Assembly (NCBI RefSeq): GCF_032884065.1
Contig: NC_088863.1
Location: 67,679,750 to 67,743,749, forward strand
Length of the DNA: 64,000 bases
Direction: 5' to 3'
DNA from: Artemia franciscana
Taxonomy: Eukaryota > Arthropoda > Branchiopoda > Anostraca > Artemiidae
This document shows, in pieces, positions 1-10,499 of the stretch. Each line of letters begins with the position of its first letter. The stretch's first letter is position 1. A program made the translations under genes and the position numbers. Below the pieces are notes generated by a model, which had not been told where the DNA came from, did not search any database, and was given only the letters and a program-made list of their open reading frames with translations.

Positions 1-1300
1 TGAAGGTAATTTTCCAAAAAGGAGAAGTACCTAGCTTTGTGGAAACTCAAATTAAATCTTTTCATAAGACAGAGAGTGAGTGTGGTAATTAGTAATTATA
101 GAGGCATTAGCTTGGTTTCTGTAGGAAGCAAACTATTAAGTATGATCACACTTTCCCTTAGACTTAGAGATTCTGTAGATAAATTTCAAAAGAAGAGGGG
201 TGTGGTTCTAGGAAGGGGAAAGGATGCGTCCACTATATTTTCACCCTTAGATTAATAATTGGAAAGTGCCTGAGTCATCAAACCCCTTTTAGTCTTCAGT
301 TTTACAGATTGTGAACAAGCGTTTGATTCACATGAAAGAATAGCTTCGATAGAACTGATTAGGGCTATGTACGAGATTATCATTGAAGATTTTAACGTAG
401 AAATTGGGGTTAATAGCTGGTTTCATATCCAATCAGGAGTTAATCAGGGTTGACTTCTATCTCCATTTATATGGGTTGTTTTGAGGGACTTTGTCCTAAG
501 GAACTCATCAAAGGTTCTGGGAGAGGATTGAATCAAATAGGAAGATAAAACTTTCCTAGGCTTAAGTTATGCGGAGGATTTGAGAATCCAGGGCGTAGGA
601 ATAGGTTTGGAAACTGTTGATAGGTAGAATAAGGGGCTTAGACTAGGAATAAATAAAAATGAAGAGGTGATGTTGGGTAACAAGACGATGGATCAAGTGA
701 ATATTTTGAGTTACATGAGTAGTATTATTAGTAAAGGCGGTGGATGCCGGGGGGGGGGGGGGGGGGGGGTACCAAGATTAGAATAGCCAAGGCCCAGGAT
801 TTTTTTTTACAAAGTAAAATTTTTTGTAAGAATGGAAAGATGACTCTAAGAACCTAGATAAGAATATTGAAAACTGCAATGACGGCAGTGATTGTTCACT
901 TCGGAAGACAAAAGAGAGTTTTTAGATGTTTTCCGAGGAATTGTCAGTGTATATTATTGGGTACCCGTCTTACTGACTGCAGTGCAAACAGTAAACTGTG
1001 CGAAAATGCGGTTCTATTCTGCCTTCTGGGGTTATAATAAGAGAGAGGTTTAGATGGCCAGGACATATTTTACAAATGATTGCCAAAGATTGTCTTTTTC
1101 GGCCAACCATCTAGGACCAAACGAATATAAGGTTATTCCTCGAAAATGGAAAGGGAGATTTCGTAAGAAAGGATTTAAATTAAATTGAAACTTCTTTTAA
1201 AGATGAAAGCTTTGAATAGGTTGGGATGAAAAAGGAACATACGCAGCGATGTTGGCGTCAGGCGTCTTGGTGCTTCAATGAGCTGTTAGTAGTAGTATAG
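1..1300 (+). mobile_element. RTE-like non-LTR retrotransposon, old decayed 3' copy
   Basis: Conceptual translation in shifting frames matches the RT region of the better copies at 1579-4195 and 36112-37830. The piece 'NYRGISLVSVGSKLLS' is readable near 95-140. The fingers/palm part follows, and the polymerase box reads YAED at 568-579 instead of YADD. The C-terminal 'GVRRLGAS' end lies near 1258-1280 and is followed by a TAG-repeat tail at 1286-1298. Many stops and frameshifts show that it is long dead. It enters from the left window edge, so its 5' end is not seen. Confidence 0.8.
749..769 (+). repeat. poly-G tract (21 G)
   Basis: An uninterrupted run of about 21 G lies inside the dead RTE copy. 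The corresponding site in the sister copies reads a GGTGGGAGCAGTG-type sequence, so the run is a secondary expansion. Exact length is unreliable in assembled reads. Confidence 0.8.
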
Positions 1301-1578
1301 TTGTACTTGTTTTTAGCGTTTTTTATAGGTATTTAATCAATTAAACTGAACACATTTAACGCTGGATTTGTAGAGGTACTTATTATGGAGGTTTTAACTC
1401 AACCAGTATCACTTATCATTTTGCTTGGTGGCTTCGCCGAACAATTTTCTTCATTTTTCTTTCGTTTATGGTTTCATCGATTTCATTTCACCGTATCGAC
1501 AATGTTTCATTTTCCCGAGAATATCAACCGTACCTCTAGCATAGATCCAACAATTTCACAAGAGCCTTTCATCTAATA
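1301..1578. other. no recognisable feature between two RTE copies
   Basis: AT-rich sequence between two oppositely oriented RTE-like copies whose 3' ends face each other. I see no coding or repeat signal. Confidence 0.5.
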
Positions 1579-1590
1579 CTACTACTACTA

Positions 1591-2042
1591 CTAATAACTC
1601 ACTGCAGCACCAAGCCGCCTGAGGCCAACACAGCTACGCACGCTCCTCCTCCAACCTAATCTATTTAAAGCCTCCCTCTTAACACCCTTCCAGGAAGTTC
1701 CCATTTCCTTTAAATCTTTATTTATGACATCCTCCCAACCCAGACGAGGACGACCTGCTTTCCGTGTAGCCCCAAACGGTTGGCTAAAAAGGACAATCTT
1801 CGGCAATCTGTCATACTTCAGCCGCAGAACTTGGCCTACCCATCTCAACCTTTTTCTTTCATTATAGCCCTAGGAAGCAGGATTGAACCACACTTTTCGT
1901 ACAACCTACTGTTTGAAATACGGTCAGTCAGCCGGGTACCCAGAACAATCCGTAAGCAATTTCTCTGGAAAACATCTAGTAAATTTTCATCTGCTTTTCG
2001 GAGTGCCCATGCTTCAGAGCCATATTTGACCTCTGTCATCAC
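1591..2042 (-). pseudogene. RTE-like C-terminal domain, frameshifted
   Basis: Two overlapping frames read 'YGSEAWALRKADENLLDVFQ' then 'RMVGQVLR'-like and 'RKAGRPRLGWEDVINKDLKE'. This post-RT region is typical of RTE and related elements. It ends about 10 bp before the TAG-repeat tail. The frame break lies near 1846. Confidence 0.85.
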
Positions 2043-2093
2043 TGTAGCTTCCAGTATTCTAATCTTGGTTTGTAGGCTTATCTTTCTATTCTT

Positions 2094-3227
2094 TCAAACT
2101 TTTTTTAACTGTGAAAAAACACCCTGAGATTTAGCTATTCTACTTTTAACATCTTCACTGCTCCCGCCATCTTTATTAATAATACTACCAAGGTAAGTGA
2201 AGCTGCCTACCTGATCAATCTTTTCGTTACCTAATGTCACCTGTTCATCTTCACTTATTCCTAGCCTTAGTGACTTAGTCTTCTTAACATTAATTTTCAA
2301 GTCTATTTTAGCACCCTGAACTCGTAAAACCTCTAAAAATTCATTCATTTTGCTCACACTTTCATCTAATATGCTTAAATCATCAGCATAATCTAAGTCC
2401 AGGAGCGTTCTTCCTCCCCATTTGATTCAATGGCCTCCAATTGCCTTTTCTGTGCTCCTTAAGACGAAGTCCATCAAAATGATCCATATAAAGGGGGATA
2501 GAACACAACCCTGCTTAACTCCTGATTTAATACAAAACCAGTTGCTAACCTCATTTCCTACCTTAACCGCAGCAGTATTATTCTCGTACATAGCGCAGAT
2601 CACTTTAATGTATTTTTCTGGTATACCATATAACGATAAGACCTTTGTTAACGCTGTTCTATCAACAGAATTGAAAGCTTGCTCATAATCGATAAAACTA
2701 AGGACCAAAGGAGTTTGACAACGAAGGGACTTCTCAATCATTAACCTAAGAGTGAAAACATGGTCGACACATCCTCTACCTTTTCTAAAACCGCATTGTT
2801 CTTCCCTTAAAAGTTTGTCTACAGCATGTCACAGTCTAAAAAGTATCATATTACTCAGTAATTTGCTACCTACAGAGACCAGACTAATGCCTCGATAATT
2901 ACGACACTCACTCTTGTCACCTTTCTTATACAGTGGTTTAATTAAGGTTTTCCTAAAATCATTGGGTACTTCCCCTTTTTCAAAAATCATGTTCATAATC
3001 TTCAGTAGCTTATTCCTAACCTCAGAGCCACCATATTTAAGGAACTCATTAATCATACTATCAGCACCTGGGGCCTTATAGTTTTTTAATCCTTCTAGTA
3101 CTGTCGCTAATTCTTCCTCACTAAACAAATCTTCCTTCACATACAAGGTATCACAAACTTTTTCATTTTCATCTTTATCTTTTCCTGCAACTGTATCTCG
3201 GTTTCTCGGATTCTCAAAATGTTCCAC
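2094..3227 (-). pseudogene. RTE-like reverse transcriptase core, frameshifted
   Basis: Fingers (3227-2829): 'YKAPGADSMINEFLKYGG' and 'NYRGISLVSVGSKLLS'. Palm (2741-2427): 'SFIDYEQAFNSVDR' with the first catalytic Asp, and 'SGVKQGCVLSPF'. The catalytic YADD follows at 2379-2390, then the thumb 'LGISEDEQVTLGNEKIDQVG' and 'YLGSIINKDGG' to 2094. These are RT motifs 1-7 of non-LTR elements in the right order. Catalytic residues are intact, but the segments lie in different frames (breaks near 2829-2741 and near 2100), so it is not functional as read. Confidence 0.92.
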
Positions 3228-3242
3228 TCATCTTTCTTTAAC

Positions 3243-3668
3243 TTATTCCTTATCACTAATTGTGGCCCCATTTCTATCTTTAACTGGGACTAGTCCGGAT
3301 TGGCTACTCCCTTTCAATTTATTAACATGCCAGTATAATATTTTACAATTATGCCGTCTAGCCGCATCTTCCAGATCCTCAGCAATTTTATCCATCGCCT
3401 CCATTTCACATCTCCTTAGTTCATGTTTTAATGCTTTCTCCACTTTCTTTACATTCCTTTTGTTTTCATACGACCTATCACTCAGATAATTCTTATACAA
3501 ACCCCTTCTACTCTCTATTAAACCTAAAGCTTTTTCACTAATATTCCTAGTTGCTGTCTTAGCACTCTTCCCTAGGACACCATCAGCAACTTCACAAATT
3601 GTTTTTCTGAAATTATTCCATCCATCTTCCACATTGTCAAATTTTAAACCCTCAAGTTTGGTACTCAA
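3243..3668 (-). pseudogene. RTE-like linker between endonuclease and RT
   Basis: Open frame of 141 codons rich in charged residues (for example 'KVEKALKHELRRCEMEAMDK'), ending in 'KDRNGATISDKE'. The same 'KDRNGATISDKEKVKERW' sequence starts the copy at 36112, which places this segment directly before the RT fingers. It is likely helical and has no known catalytic motif. Confidence 0.75.
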
Positions 3669-4110
3669 CTGTTCCTGGAATTTTTTTTTCTCAAATTTTC
3701 ATCCTGAAGTCTACCAACATCATAACTTTCCGGGAGGGAGTTACCCTTCCAAAATTTCAGCTTTAAATTAACCTTAGACACTACTAGATGGTGATCTTTA
3801 CTTTTAACATCAATAACAGCACTCCTATACACCCTAGTATCTTGTATTGATCCTGCTAGTCTTCTGTTTACAATAACATAATCAATAAGGTTTGCCATCA
3901 CGTGAATACCATGTCAACTTATGGGCCATTTTGTGACCAAACACCGTATTGGTTATAACTACGTTGTTATACCTAAAAATTGCAAAAGCCTATAACCATT
4001 ACTGTCTTCTTTTCCTACACCAAATTTACCTAGGCTAGGATACCATCTATCCCTATTTCTACCAACCTGGGCATTAAAATCTCCTAGCAAAAACACCATA
4101 TTTCTACCCT
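3665..4110 (-). pseudogene. RTE-like endonuclease (EEP fold), broken
   Basis: The upstream part reads 'NMVFLLGDFNAQVGRNRD', carrying the GDFNA active-site motif of apurinic-like retrotransposon endonucleases. In another frame, 3901-3665 reads 'LIDYVIVNRRLAGSIQDTRV' and then 'DHHLVV', the conserved Asp-His pair near the end of the fold. The two halves are out of frame with each other, so no intact endonuclease can be made. In a live element it would nick the target DNA to prime reverse transcription. Confidence 0.85.
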
Positions 4111-4195
4111 GTCTACCCTGGTACCCTGTCTATTTGCTCCTGTAACTGTAAGTAAAATTCATAGGCTCATTTTCCATTGTTGGTCTAAGATAGGT

Positions 4196-5101
4196 TTGAA
4201 GCAGGTCAATTGTCAGTAATGACAATTTGTATTACTTTCTGCAACTGAGAATACGCTTTCTTTTTAGACTATCGTCAAGTTCAAAAATGTATTTAAGCTT
4301 ATTGGTCAAAAAGTCAATGACTCTTCTCGTAAGATCAGTTGTAAGTTCAACAGGATTATGCCAATGCAAGATTTCTCATATCTCCTTGCTACATTGGGTA
4401 ATCTGCTAGTATCGAGAAAGTTCAACAATGCACAAAAACGGGGCAGTGCAGTATTTTTTTTTTTAATCTAGGGAGCAGTAAAAAAAAATACATAATTGTG
4501 TTAATTTTTCAAATCTAGGGGAGGGGGAAAACATGCAATGGGAAGGATAATTATGCTCTTCTGTGGCTTTGAATTGATACTTCTAGTTGGCAGAGTGTAG
4601 CTCCAGCTGTGGAGGAACTTTCGTTAGTAGCTTTTGAATTTGGAGCGAAGTCTGTCTATCACAAGAAACTAATTCTTTCATTAAAAATGTTCAATGGATT
4701 TTTGTTTGTCCCAGCAAGATCGGTTTGACCCAAAGTCGAGATGGTTCAAAAATCACGGAAGTGGAAAGCTGCTTGCTATGCCCACTTTAGACCTTTAGAT
4801 GAAGCTTTAGAATGTTGCAAATTCTGCGAAAGGTCGTCAGCGAGGCCATACTCACAAGAAAATTCTTTGCTTTTTGTATAATTTCAGCAAAAGCATCATT
4901 GAGTAAATATCTATAACTTTAGAGCTGGCAGCTGCAATGGGACTGGTAGCTATTTAAAAAAATGGATTTAACATCTGTGGTTGCAGAAACTGGGTTTGAG
5001 GCTCAGACAATTTTGCACACTAGATGGGGTTTATATTTAAATGCAAGGGTTACCAGCTATTCGACTCCAGGGGCAAGTCCTCGGAAGTGATTATTTTAAT
5101 G
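4196..5101. other. intergenic or intronic, nothing recognised
   Basis: No coding motif recognised on either strand. It lies between the RTE copy and a MITE-like copy, upstream of the innexin exon, so it may be innexin intron. Confidence 0.4.
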
Positions 5102-5430
5102 GTACTTGTGCATTATACATCACTCATTCAAGTTTAGGCTGTCTAAAACTCAAAAACAAACCGGTTTCTTCGTTAGTTTCTTTCAGTTTAGCGTGGGACA
5201 AGACAAAGACAAGTGACAGAATAGGTGGGAAATATACAATTTGGGCTATATATTTGCAAATTAGGAGGGTAAAGTATTTGGACAGTTTGAAGTTAGAAAA
5301 CAATTCATACTTCATAGTATGCAGAATAATTGTTCCTAACACGCTTTGCATGCAGAACCCCTACACTTTACCCCCACACCCCTCTAATTTGCAAATATGT
5401 CGCTAAAATTTGTTTCTAAAGTATTATATT
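5102..5430 (+). mobile_element. MITE-like repeat, 3'-truncated (family of 21751-22123)
   Basis: It starts with GTACTTGTGCATTATAC and shares several long blocks with 21751-22123: a CGGTTTCTTCGTTAGTTTC block, an AATTTGGGCTATATATTTGC block, an ACTTCATAGTATGCAGAATA block and the inverted TTTGCAAATATGTCGC block. The 3' terminal inverted repeat is missing. The open frames on both strands here are by-products of the repeat. Confidence 0.75.
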
Positions 5431-6467
5431 TTTTTTTTCAAATTTTGTGATATTTCGTTAAGATTGAGCGTCAAAGAAAGAGGTTCTAATTAGATGAAGC
5501 ACTTGATTGTGCGGCGTACAATATATAAGTACCATTATAATTCATTCATATCCTACTAAAATATAGCTACTATGACTCATCAAATTCGTGACTCATACCA
5601 ACTGTGGTTCTTTCCCTTTATGCGTGCATAGCTTCTGCCATTCTTCAAGAAAAGGTTTTTTTTTGCTTTTCTCTGGTACGGTTTGTGAAGTAGGTTAATC
5701 CCCTCCCCTGCAAAGAAAGAGGAGCTTTCCCACCTCAACCCAGTAATGACTTAAAATAAGGTGAGAATACAGGTATCAAAGATGGTGTGTAGTTGTTAAA
5801 TCTTGATACATATTTTCCCATGATCAATACTCAGTATCAGCGCAAATCGGCTGTGGTAATTTAAATTGCGACATATACTATTTTGGTTGAAAATGAGTTA
5901 TGTATGTCCTGTGTGTAAAATTCAGTACGATGAATCGAATGGTGCAGTCAGAATTCTCGTATATTTTGCCGTTACAAAGATAAAAAAAGAGACCTACGCC
6001 AGTTTTGAGAAAATAGGAACTCATCGAGTTATGATGACATTTGTCTTCTTTCATTGTCGAAGAAAAAGGAGACATGCGCCAACAATAGATTGCTTTTGAA
6101 TTTGCTAATACAATACTGTATACAGGGGGGAGGGTAGGGGGTTTGACCCCCCTCGAAATGTTTGTCCGGATCATTAAAACGTAAGAAAAATGAATATAAA
6201 CAAATTTTGATGTATTTTCAAAGTTTTGTCCCCCCACCCCCTGAAGAAATCCTTTTGTAAAAACGATTGTCCCTCTTTCCCAGTTATTTTTGTTAATGTT
6301 TCTCAACTGGTGTTTTGTTCAATTTTTCTGAAAAAAAAAGAAAATGGTTAATTCTACCATCAGTTGTGATCCTGATTTTGGTAGAACGGAAAAGGGAAGA
6401 TCGGGAAATATTATACATGATGTTAAATGTTTATTAACTAATTTGCCAAAAGATATCCTGATTATAG

Positions 6468-6924
6468 GTATGGAAGTGAGGTATGGCGATTCACAGAAGA
6501 GGAACCTGAGAGACGAATTGACCCAATGGCCAAAGTATTCCCAAAGGTCACCAAATGCACTTTCCATAAGTATGGTGCGTCAGGAACTGTCCAGCGCTTC
6601 GACGGTCTCTGCGTTCTTCCTTTGAATATCGTCAATGAGAAGATCTATGTGTTTCTTTGGTTTTGGTTTATTATAGTTGCTATTATGTCTGGGCTGGCAT
6701 TAGTTTACAGAATTGGTGTTGTTTGTAGCGGGGGCGTTCGGCGTCATTTACTCAGAGCCCAAGCGAGATTAGCGAATGCAGCCGATGTAGACGTGATTAA
6801 TGAAAAGTGTATGATTGGGGATTGGTTTGTTTTGTTGTTGCTCGGGAAAAATATGGAGCCTCTGATTTATAAGGAGTTTATTGGAGACTTAGCTGAAAGA
6901 CTACAAGGGAAAACTCCCGTGTAA
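6468..6924 (+). CDS. innexin, last coding exon (C-terminal part)
   Basis: Gap-junction channel subunit of invertebrates. Six or eight subunits form a hemichannel in the plasma membrane that docks to a neighbouring cell. The exon follows an AG acceptor at 6466-6467, contributes one base plus 151 codons, and stops at TAA 6922-6924. It begins 'YGSEVWRFTEEEPERRIDPM', then 'FPKVTKCTFHKYG', the most conserved part of the second extracellular loop, with two loop cysteines (KCTFHKYG and GLCVLPLN). The fourth membrane helix follows (IYVFLWFWFIIVAIMSGLAL), then the cytoplasmic tail with 'GDWFVLLLLGKNMEPLIYKE' and a short end '...QGKTPV'. It most resembles inx2-type innexins from memory. Start, helices 1-3 and the first loop are not in the window. 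The polypyrimidine tract before the acceptor is weak, so the exact exon start is less sure than the identity. Confidence 0.93.
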
Positions 6925-7440
6925 ACAGAAAATTGTAACCTTTTATAGATCTAAGAACGTTGTGCACATTTGATCACATTTCTTTATTCTATTCACCTTT
7001 TCCTTACTGGAAAAAATTCCTGAAGGAAATCATTTTTTCAGTTTTTTCTATATTTTGAACCCGTTTGGTTAAAAATTAGTTTTGATATTGCGTTGACTAA
7101 TAAGTCTTCTGCTTTTTAAACTGCAATTGTATTCTAAAGTGTACGATGAATTGATTACAAAGACATTGTCAAACCCATTGTTTGTAGTATATTCACTTTT
7201 ATTTGTACGTTTTGAGAATGCCCAACCATAGCATATAGAAGTAACTTTGAATGTGGCTGCTTCTGAGGAAAATTTTCCCTATTTTGAAAAATGCCCCATT
7301 TTTCATCCAAGTTGTATTGATTTATCAAATTTAATGAACAAGTTAAAATTATTTTGAGACTTGAGTGTGTCCAGACGCCACTCCCTTTCCTCAGTTATCC
7401 TCGGATTCTCCAGTTTTACGCTTTTAGCAAAAGTGTCTTA
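6925..7440. other. innexin 3' flank / probable 3' UTR
   Basis: AT-rich, non-coding sequence directly after the innexin stop. I see no canonical AATAAA close to the stop, so the polyadenylation site cannot be placed. Confidence 0.35.
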
Positions 7441-7512
7441 TCTCTAGTACCTAGTACCTACTAGGTACTTAGTACCTAGTAGATACTAGACTACCTAGTA
7501 GGTACTCTCATA
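7441..7512. repeat. palindromic cluster of CTAGTAGGTACT-type units
   Basis: About seven alternating direct and inverted copies of AGTACCTAG / CTAGTAGGTAC lie within 70 bp, so the block can fold on itself in several registers. No gene overlaps it. Confidence 0.75.
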
Positions 7513-10040
7513 CCTACTTTAAATCCAATATACTCATCCATTTTCTTCACTCTCGAACTGATGGCCTGACAGGCTTTCATATTTATTTACAATTTTTATT
7601 TTTCTAAAGTTTTATCTCTTGGCCAAACGCTCTTATCCTTCATATTCTCTCGTTGCTAATACTTCTCTTCTTCATCTGAAGTTGATAAAATTGATCTTTC
7701 TTGAGGTAAAGTTGTTCCGGTAAAGTTTTGCTATTACCGTTAATGGTAAACAGTAAAACGGTAACCGTTTCACTTTTGACATCTCCTTTTCCATTCAAAT
7801 TGAAAAATACTCCATCTTTGACGGGTGCGAACGAGAAATTTCAAAATAAAATAAATAATATCATGAAAAGGGTTTTGGAGCTTAACGCTTTGAAGCAAGG
7901 ATCGTTTTGCAAATGTAAGTAAATGTAAATGTACAAACTAAACATTAAATATTTAAATTAAATCTCATCCTGCATTTTAACGCCAAATTTTCTTATATAT
8001 ATATATATCCAAGTGCACATACATGAATGCACAATTTGAATATTTAATATGAATATATACTTAAGCATATAAAATTAAATATATGAATTACTAATGAATA
8101 TGTAAATTGAATGTAATCCTCTTCTTGATGTAAGGATCCCTTTACAGGCGCACTAACATAAAAATGTATAAACTAAACGTTGAATATGATTATATAACAT
8201 AATATGCATTTAATGATAAATATATAAGAATTGAATTTCATAATACTTTTTGGTTGGCTGAATTTTACCTTCATGCTACCATGTACCATCCTAGACATTC
8301 ATAGCAGTTGATTGGTCAGAAGTTTGAGTCCTTGGACCCGGAATAACTGCTATTAAAAAAAAATAAAATGCGCGAAAAACAGAATATTGGGGCGTAAAAT
8401 ACTCATTGGAATTAAATCTGTGACTTGACTAAAAAAAAAATCAAAATCTTGTGATTCCTCGCCGTCACGTTGCTGAAACTGGTACTTGTGATTCTGTTGC
8501 ATGTTCAATAAAAATCAATTTTTTTTATTGATTGATGTTTAAGTGTATTGGTACTAACACTTGTGTTAATTAATTGATGAGTAAACCTACCAATATTAAA
8601 AGTTCGTTTAAAAAGTTATCCTTTTTGAAAAAATAAAATAACACCCTGGTTAATGCAAGTTTTTGCTATCCCCCTAAAAACGCTCTAAGGATTAAGGAAA
8701 GTTCATCTGAACTGGTACCCAGCAGATGCTGTACATAAGGACAATTGAACCCTCTTTCCTTTCCCTCTACCCAGTTCGCTCATTGCTTATAGAGCAGTAA
8801 GTGTACAGAAAAAAAGAAAGAAGAACCTTCTCTGGGACTCAATACAGTTAATTTTTGACAAAAAAACAAAAACAAAACAGCATACTCATATTTTCTCGCA
8901 AATAGGGTTTGGGCACTCCCTCCATAGGAAAATGGATCTGAAGAACCCCCTACTTGGTTGAAAAAGTGTGTACAAAGTGGTTTCAACCAGAGAATATTTG
9001 CCCCCCCCCATCCGCCTTGATTGAATTGGCATCACTGTGTTAACCTACGAGCTCTGCTAGGTTTAGTTTTTTTTGTGACTTTAGAAAATTTTGAAAACAT
9101 TAATTAAGCTTTGCTATTAACTGTTAATTAATTAAGCTTGATTGACTGTGTTTTTAAAATTCATCAAAATTACTACTTCTTCCAATGGAAAATACTTCGA
9201 TAAACCCCTGCAGTTTTGTCTCAAGATTGTACTAATTTTTATATAGTTTCTCATATAGTTTTTCTAGCCCGTCATACGATCCTTAATCGTAAGAACACAC
9301 TTCCTCAAAATTCGAATCATTTTTGGGAATAAACCATCTACTTGGCGTATGCATTTATCTACAAAGGATTTTCTCATCTTTAAAATGGGGCGAAGAGAGT
9401 CATCCCCCCACAAAAAAAGGAAAAAAAAAAAAGAAAATTTGGCCTGAAATGGCTTGTGATATTTCCTTTCTTGATCTATCTTTGGATTCAGACGATCCTT
9501 ACAAAGATCTCCTCTTTCTTTTTTTATCCTGTTTAAACAGTTGTTATTGTGATTTTTGATAAAAACAAAAATCTTAAAGTACAATAACCCTGAACGAAAT
9601 TTTTGGATCTCTTTATATTACGATACATGTGTCGTAATCAATGAAGCACATAAAATTCCAAAACACCTACTGACAATTAAAAAGAAAAACAGAGAAAAAA
9701 TCAAAAGAAAAGAAAAAGAAGAAGAAATGTTTGATATAAATTTGACCTACAGCTGGTTCATGCATCACTTTTTGATGTAATCCAACATCCCCCTCCCTGA
9801 CCCACAGAAAGAACTTATATGCTGCTTTTTTGGAGATTATAAATTCCTAAATATAATAATGAACCATATATAATAAACCATAGGCAATCAATGTTGGTTG
9901 AAATATGTTCAGGGACACAGGTACGTTTTCAAGGCTCAGGAGCAGTGTCAGTCTTAGCGCAAAAATGCACAAACATGAAAAGTACCATTCCATTTTTTCT
10001 GATTGGTTTCAAATTTTGATCATACACGGAAATGAAAAGA
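7513..10040. other. non-coding, no gene recognised
   Basis: AT-rich sequence with a short TA run near 7996-8008, scattered poly-A and poly-C runs (for example near 9001) and only short chance open frames. No conserved protein motif seen on either strand. Confidence 0.4.
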
Positions 10041-10049
10041 CATTAATAG

Positions 10050-10490
10050 TATATGAAATCAAGAAAGGAAGGGATATAGTAAATGAAAAATAAAACCAAA
10101 TTGGTGGGAAAACGAGGAGACGAAGAACAAGCAAAGGACAAGGACCTTTGACAAGGACCTCTGTCAAGTCATCCTCAGTGCGCAAAAAAAAGAAGCAAAA
10201 TCTAACCTTTTGAAGTGAACTTGACAAGAGGAGAAAGATACTCAATAAAGTTAATTTCTTGATTAACCTCTTGTCAATCAAAAAGTGATCCCTCTTGTCA
10301 AGTTCACTTCGAAAGGTTAGATTTTGTTTTTTTGAGCAGCGAGGTCGACTTAGCGGAGGTCCTTGTCAAAAAATTTGCTTGTTTTTCGTCATCATATTTT
10401 GCTCCTGGCTGACAAAATCCTTGTTTACTCACCGATTTGATTTTTCATTTATTATTTCCTTTCTTGGTTTCATACGTCATATAAAACCAG
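10050..10490. mobile_element. foldback element with ~190 bp inverted arms
   Basis: The left arm (about 10050-10240) and right arm (about 10287-10490) are inverted copies. Examples are ATCTAACCTTTTGAAGTGAA against TTCACTTCGAAAGGTTAGAT, and GACAAGGACCTC against GAGGTCCTTGTC. An outer AACAAGCAAA / TTTGCTTGTT pair and a CAAGAAAGGAA / TTCCTTTCTTG pair extend the arms. The central loop is about 45 bp. The open frames on the two strands here are mirror images and are not genes. Confidence 0.8.
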
Positions 10491-10499
10491 TGTGGTCTT

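Larger units (their letters stand above)
1579..4195 (-). mobile_element. RTE-like non-LTR retrotransposon (endonuclease + reverse transcriptase), 5'-truncated
   Basis: Read on the - strand this is one element broken by a few frameshifts. In order it shows an endonuclease/exonuclease/phosphatase piece with a GDFNA motif (about 4090-4030), the endonuclease C-terminus (NLIDYVIVNRR, 3901-3665), a linker (3668-3243), RT fingers (3227-2829), RT palm with YADD at 2379-2390, a thumb and connection region, and a C-terminal domain ending near 1591. A (TAG)n-type 3' tail sits at 1579-1600 (TACTACTAC on +). EN+RT order without RNase H, plus a microsatellite tail, fits RTE-like elements. It is the most complete copy here but still lacks a proper 5' end. 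There is a frameshift between the GDFNA and NLIDYV motifs and a short local duplication near 4110-4130. Confidence 0.92.

Noticed and set aside
1780..2127. 115-codon + strand frame
   Set aside because: Antisense of the RTE-like C-terminal domain, no motif of its own. The same applies to 2422-2688, 3262-3489 and 36756-37004.
4196..5030. Possible hAT-like transposase remnant
   Set aside because: A few phrases looked suggestive on both strands, but no DDE or hAT dimerisation motif could be confirmed.
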